DNA of 64,000 nucleotides from Paenibacillus radicis (ex Xue et al. 2023). Lineage in GTDB: Bacteria; Bacillota; Bacilli; Paenibacillales; NBRC-103111. Shown here piece by piece: positions 58,799 to 64,000 of the stretch (position 1 is the first letter of the stretch; every line of letters starts with the position of its first letter). The translations under genes and the position numbers were made by a program. The stretch covers positions 1-64,000 of the forward strand of contig NZ_JANQBD010000015.1 in NCBI RefSeq assembly GCF_024722015.1, read 5' to 3'. Under the pieces are notes generated by a model that was not told the origin of the DNA, searched no databases, and saw only the letters and a program-made list of their open reading frames with translations.

Positions 58799-60949
58799 AT
58801 GGAAAAAACAAAATACTCCGGCATGAGAAGCCCCACCATCAAAAGTGGCGAATCAGACTTCATTACTTCCAGTTCTACTGGATCTTCTACTAACGCTTTT
58901 TTCTATTACACGAAATTCGACGGCTCGCTTTATCTTTATGTAACCAATAATAACAACTGGAACAGTATAACAATGAATGTCTATTACAATGGTAGCCCTG
59001 TATTTGATTCTTCGGTACCGGCTTTAATGACGAGAAGTTTTAACGGAGTAGGGAGCCAACCGTTTATAGAGGCTACTTTTTCATTGACGCAAGGTAGTAG
59101 CTACACCATTGCATGGAAAAATAATTCGACCAGTGAATATGAATATGCAGTAGGCATAACGGTAATGAGGACATTATCTCAACCAGTTAACTTATTCTTC
59201 GACAACTCAGATAGACTTAATGCATCTTTTCAAGGCAACAAACCTATATTTGAGGTAAGTCCAATGGACACCTCAACTTCAGACTATCCATTTTCTTATG
59301 CTATTCGGAAATACTTTTATGATGTATGTCTCAGAGATAATGAGGATTATGGATTTAAATGGTACTTTGGCGATGATACCATTTTGCGAAGATGGACAAA
59401 ACCAAGTGTTACGTATAAATGTATCTTTAATTCATCTGTTCCAGTTGGCAGTCGGAGTACCTATCAGAATAGAGTAATTGCAATAGTCGCAGAGCTAAAC
59501 AGCATTATCACTTCAATCAACTTATCCGTCATTGAAAGTGGTACTGCCGATATTAATGTTACATTTGGAACTAGGGCTGAGTTATTCCCAATAGAAACGA
59601 CACCCGATGGCAATGCATTTTATTATAATGGACAATGGTGGAATCAAGATTCGGGAGGATCGATTTATACGGGTTGGGTAAAGATCGTGGTTGACTCCGA
59701 CCTTTTCGGCGCTTCAGCGACAGGTCTTCTTAGAGAAGAATTAGGACAAGTATTAGGGTCTGGAAATGACTGGATTGATTATACTACAAGTGCGTTTTTT
59801 CAAGGTCAAAATCGAACTAGAGCACTAAACTCATATGCCGCTGAAGACGTCGGGGTATTGCAGCTGCTTTATAATCACAATTTACCAGTGGGTGCAAATC
59901 ACAAAACTATTGCAAAGCTGATCAATGTTCCGTTGATGGTGGAAGGGATTGATCAAGGGTCAGGACAAGCCTATCGCACTATTGGTGACTACTTAAAAAA
60001 TGGAACTAATTACAAATTCAGAGCCTTTGCAGTTGCCTATGGGTCCTACCATGATTACTTTTCAGATTTTTCAGGTTACACGACATTTACAACTCCTTCT
60101 GTCCCAACAAAGCCTAGCCCCGTAGATTTTTCTTCTAGAATTGAGGGTGGGTTTAACTTATTTTGGGGTCAATCCGCTGGTGCGACAATTTATTATTTAA
60201 ACTATAAAGCAAGCTATAATACCGGGTACTCTGTTGCTTCATCCCCAACACCCAGTTATGTGCTTAGCTCATCATATTATGGAACAACTATGGATTTCAG
60301 GGTTAGAGGAGTCAATGGCGAACTATACGGTGACTATTCTGATGTGTCCTCTTGGACAACTGCACCGAAAACACCAACGATAACTGTTGGACCCGTAACA
60401 AATAGCTCTATTTCGATAAAAACAGGCTCCATGAGTGGTAATTACTCAGATATTGAAATACAACGCTATGATGTAGGTAGTGTTTATATGGATACAAAAT
60501 CCGTACAAGCAAACGGGACAGCAACTTGGGAAGGTTTGCCATCAGGAGCTACTTATATATTTAAAGCAAGGTCACGGTTTTACATTAATAACATTGATTT
60601 ATATAGCGTAAGCTTTTCCAATCATTTGACGGTATCCACCAGTAACAGACCAACAAACTTCGAATGGGCTTCTGCCAAGAATAGCGGAGAGAATTTTAAT
60701 TTGTCTGCAGCAGAATGGAATGCATTCACAGCAAAGGTCGATGCGTTTCGAGCCTACAAGGGTCTTGGAGCATATGGATTCACCAGCGTTTTTACCGGGT
60801 TAGACTTCGCGGCCTGGATATTCAACCAAGGAGTAAACGGCATTAATGGGATGAGTCCGCCAACAGCGGCCCCTACCACTAAAAGCGCCGGGGAAGCGAT
60901 TTATGCTTCTTATCTGAACGGACTCGTAAATGCATTAAAATCACTATAA
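58799..60949 (+). CDS. Receptor-binding/tail tip protein with Fn3-like and DUF2927-like regions
   Basis: 716 aa from ATG 58799 after AGGAAGGAG. Residues about 1-130 are a beta sandwich. A middle segment (LFGASATGLLREELGQVLGS, then TSAFFQG and YAAEDVGVLQLLYN) resembles DUF2927-type putative metal-dependent domains, but the first ligand positions look changed. Residues about 425-640 hold two or three fibronectin III-like repeats (SYGDYSDVSSWTT and similar). The end (ASAKNSGENFNLSAAEWNAF) is a helical knob seen at the C-terminus of Paenibacillus-type tail proteins. Likely binds the cell wall. Confidence 0.7.
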   Translation: MEKTKYSGMRSPTIKSGESDFITSSSTGSSTNAFFYYTKFDGSLYLYVTNNNNWNSITMNVYYNGSPVFDSSVPALMTRSFNGVGSQPFIEATFSLTQGSSYTIAWKNNSTSEYEYAVGITVMRTLSQPVNLFFDNSDRLNASFQGNKPIFEVSPMDTSTSDYPFSYAIRKYFYDVCLRDNEDYGFKWYFGDDTILRRWTKPSVTYKCIFNSSVPVGSRSTYQNRVIAIVAELNSIITSINLSVIESGTADINVTFGTRAELFPIETTPDGNAFYYNGQWWNQDSGGSIYTGWVKIVVDSDLFGASATGLLREELGQVLGSGNDWIDYTTSAFFQGQNRTRALNSYAAEDVGVLQLLYNHNLPVGANHKTIAKLINVPLMVEGIDQGSGQAYRTIGDYLKNGTNYKFRAFAVAYGSYHDYFSDFSGYTTFTTPSVPTKPSPVDFSSRIEGGFNLFWGQSAGATIYYLNYKASYNTGYSVASSPTPSYVLSSSYYGTTMDFRVRGVNGELYGDYSDVSSWTTAPKTPTITVGPVTNSSISIKTGSMSGNYSDIEIQRYDVGSVYMDTKSVQANGTATWEGLPSGATYIFKARSRFYINNIDLYSVSFSNHLTVSTSNRPTNFEWASAKNSGENFNLSAAEWNAFTAKVDAFRAYKGLGAYGFTSVFTGLDFAAWIFNQGVNGINGMSPPTAAPTTKSAGEAIYASYLNGLVNALKSL

Positions 60950-60950
60950 A

Positions 60951-60986
60951 ATCCGTAGTAAACGCGTATTAACAGCCTGCTATAAT
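60951..60986 (+). promoter_or_regulatory. Putative phage promoter, copy 5 of the CCGTAGTAA family (lysis)
   Basis: ATCCGTAGTAAA at 60951 with a perfect TATAAT (60981-60986) exactly 30 nt on. It is the best copy and precedes the lysis genes, but a 9-bp terminator hairpin begins 10 bp after the -10. Confidence 0.65.
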
Positions 60987-60995
60987 ATGAGTATG

Positions 60996-61026
60996 AACCT
61001 CTCCCACTCACAGGAGAGGTTATTTT
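60996..61026 (+). terminator. Terminator directly after the lysis promoter
   Basis: AACCTCTCC-N8-GGAGAGGTT followed by ATTTTG. It ends the receptor-binding protein transcript, but would also stop the promoter at 60951 unless read-through is regulated. Confidence 0.75.
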
Positions 61027-61048
61027 GTTATTGAAAAGGAGTAGTTGT

Positions 61049-61240
61049 ATGGCTGAAGGCGCTCTTAAAATGCACATTATAGCCGACTTAACTAAAGATC
61101 GAGCGGAGGAAATCGGCAGTTGCATCATGATCTTGGCTCAAACTAGTCAAGACTCATTAACAACGCTAAAACAAGTGGATATATGGTTAGGGGAGCATAT
61201 TGCAATACTCGAACAACGACCCAAGCCGCTTGGCCCCTAA
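61049..61240 (+). CDS. Small lysis-region protein, unknown
   Basis: 63 aa from ATG 61049 after AAAAGGAG. Helical and soluble, with LTKDRAEEIGSCIMILAQT. First gene after the lysis promoter. No family known. Confidence 0.55.
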   Translation: MAEGALKMHIIADLTKDRAEEIGSCIMILAQTSQDSLTTLKQVDIWLGEHIAILEQRPKPLGP

Positions 61241-61266
61241 ACAAAAAAGAGGAAGGAGAGGTGCAC

Positions 61267-61461
61267 ATGTTAACGGTTGATGAAGAAACGAAGCAACAAA
61301 TCAAACAAAATAAACTCCGGCAATTGAGTTATCAGCATTATGAAATTCAGCTTCAAAAGATCGTTCACCAGGCACGTGGGGAAGAATTGTTAGCAACCCA
61401 AGCCGGTGACGAATTGGCAAGGTTAGAAGCTGCCTATAATGCCATTGATGCCTTACTTTAA
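61267..61461 (+). CDS. Small helical lysis-region protein, unknown
   Basis: 64 aa from ATG 61267 after GGAAGGAGAGG. Helical, with LRQLSYQHYEIQLQKIVHQA and EELLATQAGDELARLEA. Small proteins of this kind often lie between tail fibre and holin genes in Paenibacillus and Bacillus phages. Function unknown. Confidence 0.55.
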   Translation: MLTVDEETKQQIKQNKLRQLSYQHYEIQLQKIVHQARGEELLATQAGDELARLEAAYNAIDALL

Positions 61462-61517
61462 AAATGATTATCTCTTAAAAGGATTGCTTTATACCAGATA
61501 GGATGGAGGGGATCAAA

Positions 61518-61814
61518 TTGGACATTAGCGAAACGAAGACACTTAATGATATTGCCGTAAAAGTCGGCAAATTGGAAGCTGGGCAGGAGGCATCTGTTAA
61601 AGCAACCAACGAATTAGCGTCCAGTGTTAACCGGTTGGTTGATAAGTTGGACAAGTCCGACGACATTGCACGTGAGGCTTTGCAGGCATCGAATGTTAAC
61701 CAAAAAAGAATTGATGAGGTCAGTGAAAATCTGAAGTGGGTATGGCGGTCTATCTTTGCGTCACTTGTTACATCCGGCTTTGGCTTTTTGATTAAGTTCA
61801 TAACATTCAAATAA
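61518..61814 (+). CDS. xhlA: XhlA-like haemolysin/holin-associated protein
   Basis: 98 aa from TTG 61518, with GGAGGGG 7 nt upstream (an ATG at 61503 precedes that site and is less likely). An N-terminal coiled coil (KVGKLEAGQEASVKATNELA) is followed by a single C-terminal transmembrane helix (WRSIFASLVTSGFGFLIKFI). This is the XhlA layout of PBSX and related phages, which works with the holin in lysis. Confidence 0.75.
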   Translation: MDISETKTLNDIAVKVGKLEAGQEASVKATNELASSVNRLVDKLDKSDDIAREALQASNVNQKRIDEVSENLKWVWRSIFASLVTSGFGFLIKFITFK

Positions 61815-61826
61815 AGTAGGGGTGAC

Positions 61827-62525
61827 GTGAAGGATATGTCGCATCTAATTGACTTAACCGACCATAAGTTTGGTCGGTTATTTGTATTGGAAAGATTTAT
61901 TTCGAATTCTGCGAGGCAAGAAGCTGTTTGGCTATGCGAATGTGAATGTGGAGAAAAAAGTCTTGTGCTTGGATCCAATTTAAGAAGTGGGCACACAAAG
62001 AGTTGTGGATGCTATAGAGGTGAAAAGTCTACTGAGTGTAATACAATCCATGGACATGCTAAAAGAAATAGAGCATCTTCTGAACATACTATTTGGAGAG
62101 GCATGATCACACGTTGTACAAATAAGAATCGAGATGATTATGACCGATATGGAGGAAGGGGTATTCGTGTATGTGGACGGTGGTTAAATAGTTTTGAAGC
62201 ATTCCTTGAAGATATGGGACCTCGTCCTACGTTAAGACATTCTATTGACCGTATAGACGTAAACGGACATTACGATCCGAATAATTGCCAGTGGGCTCTT
62301 CCGGGACAACAAGCAAGAAATACACGAATGCGTGGTGATAATACATCTGGATTTCGCGGTGTAAGCTGGCACAAAAAACACAAGAAATGGACCGTTACGA
62401 TTGGTGTAAATAACAAGTTAATCTACATTGGATATTTTGAAAGTAAGGAAGAAGCAGTTATTGCAAGAAAAAATGCTGAAATAATCTATTGGACAGATAA
62501 AGCGATTAAGGCGGTGAATGATTAA
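61827..62525 (+). CDS. HNH-AP2 homing endonuclease
   Basis: 232 aa from GTG 61827 (or ATG 61836). The N-terminus has a CECECGEK/CGCY zinc-type cluster. The HNH core is HSIDRIDVNGHYDPNNCQWA with QARNTR. A C-terminal AP2 DNA-binding domain follows (TSGFRGVSWHKKHKKW, YIGYFESKEEAVIAR). Such free-standing homing endonucleases spread into phage genomes lacking them. It interrupts the lysis cassette between xhlA and holin without breaking either, and its end overlaps the holin start by one base. Confidence 0.9.
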   Translation: MKDMSHLIDLTDHKFGRLFVLERFISNSARQEAVWLCECECGEKSLVLGSNLRSGHTKSCGCYRGEKSTECNTIHGHAKRNRASSEHTIWRGMITRCTNKNRDDYDRYGGRGIRVCGRWLNSFEAFLEDMGPRPTLRHSIDRIDVNGHYDPNNCQWALPGQQARNTRMRGDNTSGFRGVSWHKKHKKWTVTIGVNNKLIYIGYFESKEEAVIARKNAEIIYWTDKAIKAVND

Positions 62526-62845
62526 TGGAAGGTCAATTTTTCACATGGGAAGCTCTTTCCGCTATGGGGGGAGCTTCTTTGCTAACATTTTTTATTGTGC
62601 AATATACAAAAGTCCTCGCTGATCGATATGTCACTTTACCGACAGATGTATATGCCGTTTTCGTAGCGTACTTTGTTTTGTTGCTTGCTCAACTGGCATT
62701 AGGAGCCAGTTGGTCGGACTGGAGAGTGTACGCTCTGACGTTTGCTAATTCGTTTTTAGTGGCGGCTGCAGCTGGGCAGATACAACATAAATCTATTAAA
62801 CCTCCAGGGCAATCGCAAGATTCGGATAATTCCAATTCTGCATAA
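62525..62845 (+). CDS. Putative holin
   Basis: 106 aa with two to three hydrophobic segments (about 14-30 GGASLLTFFIVQYTK, 42-62 VYAVFVAYFVLLLAQLALGA, 68-87 YALTFANSFLVAAAAG) and a polar tail. It lies just before the endolysin gene, the standard holin place. The TAATG overlap with the homing endonuclease means its translation may now depend on that gene. Confidence 0.75.
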   Translation: MEGQFFTWEALSAMGGASLLTFFIVQYTKVLADRYVTLPTDVYAVFVAYFVLLLAQLALGASWSDWRVYALTFANSFLVAAAAGQIQHKSIKPPGQSQDSDNSNSA

Positions 62846-62870
62846 ACTATTAAAAATGGAGCTGATAGCT

Positions 62871-63527
62871 GTGAAAGCACAGAATTTTATAGACATACTC
62901 GCGCCCCTTGCTGTAGCAGAGCAAAAACGAACCGGTATTTTAGCCAGCATCACGATTTCTCAAGGAGCATTAGAAAGCGCTTGGGGATCTGCTGCACCTA
63001 GGAACAACCTGTTTGGTATCAAAGGTACAGGGCAAGAGTTTACCACACAAGAATACATCAACGGGGCTTTTGTAACTGTTACGGACGGTTTTCGTGTTTA
63101 CTCCAACTGGGAAGGCAGCGTAATCGATCATAGCAACTTTCTGATAGAAAACAGCCGCTACACAAAGGCCGGATTCTTAGACCGATGTTCCGTACTAGAT
63201 TATGCAGGAGCGGCACAAGCATTGCAGGCGGCTGGTTATGCAACGGATCCTAGTTATGCCACGAAGCTAATTTCGATAATTGAAAATAACCTTCTTCACC
63301 AATACGATATTTTAGAGGATTCAAAGGAGGATGAAACGAACATGCCTATGAAACTGGAACAATGGCAATGGGATATGCTGTACAAGGTTATGGGGAATGC
63401 TTACAACGCCGATCAACTCAATTGGAACTGGATGCAAAAGATCGTGGATAAGACACTCACAGCCTCTGAGCTGGCTTTCCTGAACACGGTGTTGGATGGT
63501 CGGATTGATCGGAAAATAGAAGTGTAG
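62871..63527 (+). CDS. Endolysin, glucosaminidase family
   Basis: About 218 aa from GTG 62871, with TGGAG 10 nt upstream; the earlier ATG 62856 lacks a ribosome binding site. Residues 1-145 match the FlgJ-type endo-beta-N-acetylglucosaminidase domain: ASITISQGALESAWG, with the catalytic glutamate in ALES, NNLFGIKG, and RVYSNWEGSVIDHSNFLIEN. The C-terminal 65 residues are a helical domain without SH3 or LysM repeats. No signal peptide, so it needs the holin. Confidence 0.88.
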   Translation: MKAQNFIDILAPLAVAEQKRTGILASITISQGALESAWGSAAPRNNLFGIKGTGQEFTTQEYINGAFVTVTDGFRVYSNWEGSVIDHSNFLIENSRYTKAGFLDRCSVLDYAGAAQALQAAGYATDPSYATKLISIIENNLLHQYDILEDSKEDETNMPMKLEQWQWDMLYKVMGNAYNADQLNWNWMQKIVDKTLTASELAFLNTVLDGRIDRKIEV

Positions 63528-63530
63528 GTC

Positions 63531-63544
63531 AGGAAAATTTTCCT
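63531..63544. repeat. Palindrome AGGAAAATTTTCCT
   Basis: A perfect 14-bp palindrome 3 bp after the endolysin stop, one of six AGGAAA-N(1-3)-TTTCCT type sites in late-region intergenic spaces. Stretch 63545-63777 beyond it holds no gene that I can see; TATAAT at 63564 is a possible -10. Confidence 0.5.
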
Positions 63545-63777
63545 TGGGAAAACACCGGACGTATATAATACCTTCAATCGGTATGTACAGGGAGTGTTTT
63601 ACCGGTTGGTGAAGGAGTTGCTTAAGTCTTTAGAAAAGCTGGAGGGATTGGCTATGGGAAATTCCCGCCTGATTAGGGTAATAAAAGATGGAATATTTAT
63701 ATAGTCTATAAAAGATGATATTTGCTGATAATGAGATATATGTATAAGCGAGAATAACTAAAATTGGAGTTGATTAA

Positions 63778-64000
63778 ATGAAAAACCCTAGGGTTGTTCA
63801 AGCTAAACTTGTTCTAACGTGCGACGTATTAATTGACAATGCTGTTGTTGAAGCGATTTCAGATCAGTACAGCGCTCCTAGAAGTGATGAGGATGCGGCA
63901 ACGCAATTGTTGTATGCAATGATTAATCCTAAAATGCAAGACACTTCACTAGAAGGTCATTGGGATGGGGTTTGCAGCTTTACTGGAAGATTTAAAAATC
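63778..64000 (+). CDS. Unknown protein, 3' truncated by the window
   Basis: ATG 63778 after TTGGAG opens a frame that runs to the window edge (74 codons). It starts MKNPRVVQAKLVLTCDVLID, and the part seen contains EDAATQLLYAMINPKMQDTS and an SFTGRFKN end. No family recognised. It lies beyond the lysis cassette, so it is probably prophage cargo near the right end. Confidence 0.55.
   Translation, partial: MKNPRVVQAKLVLTCDVLIDNAVVEAISDQYSAPRSDEDAATQLLYAMINPKMQDTSLEGHWDGVCSFTGRFKN

Overview
The window holds a nearly complete temperate siphophage genome (prophage) in a low-to-moderate GC Gram-positive host. Strong AGGAGG-type ribosome binding sites, TTG/GTG starts, Firmicute phage families and a secreted stalk-domain (copper-amine-oxidase N-terminal type) protein suggest Bacillota, most likely Paenibacillaceae; that genus-level guess is inference. 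Bases 1 to about 1250 are chromosomal flank: the 5' end of an IS3-family element running off the left edge, which has cut the N-terminus off an older, frameshifted and stop-interrupted tyrosine integrase. A 42-nt tRNA 3' half (1254-1295) marks the attachment site, and the live integrase (1446-2684) faces it. The intact tRNA and attR are expected to the right of base 64000, so only one prophage end is visible.

Layout. 1446-4060: integrase, ImmA-type protease, CI-like repressor, divergent Cro-like gene, and five copies of a 15-bp operator GATAA-N5-TTATC. 4080-12500: early genes (excisionase-like, ParB-like, ORF6C, KTSC) and a recombination block (candidate annealing protein, SMC/Rad50-like ATPase, UvrD-like helicase). 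12506-18831: orphan methyltransferase, LexA-type DNA-binding domain, an O-like initiator gene carrying ten palindromic iterons (probable origin), a DnaC/DnaI-like loader, a phage sliding clamp and a RusA resolvase. 18828-23010: small accessory genes, a methyltransferase remnant, an HNH nuclease, duplicated ASCH genes. 23170: a sigma-region-4/ArpU-like late regulator candidate.

23837-26690 and 29506-34908 are AT-rich accessory islands. The first holds an AlbA_2 (Schlafen-type) protein, a probable structured non-coding RNA of about 330 nt with its own promoter and a 14-bp terminator, and membrane proteins. The second lies between terminase large subunit and portal and holds a PIN nuclease fused to a PcrA-type Tudor-like domain and a topoisomerase-type zinc finger, a membrane/coiled-coil protein, a YrdB-like membrane protein, a caspase-like protease and an unknown protein. 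Two decayed copies of the terminase 3' end lie between these cassettes, which implies successive insertions at one recombination point.

26804-63527 is the late region: terminase, portal, protease with nested scaffold, lambda D- and E-type head proteins, connector genes, tail tube, a frameshifted tail-assembly chaperone, a 1510-aa tape measure, Dit, a 1950-aa fibre, Tal, a receptor-binding-type protein, then the lysis cassette interrupted by an HNH-AP2 homing endonuclease. Five putative promoters share ATCCGTAGTAA placed exactly 30 nt before a -10 hexamer; they precede the HNH gene, the structured RNA, two accessory genes and the lysis cassette. They look like a phage-specific regulon, possibly served by the regulator at 23170.
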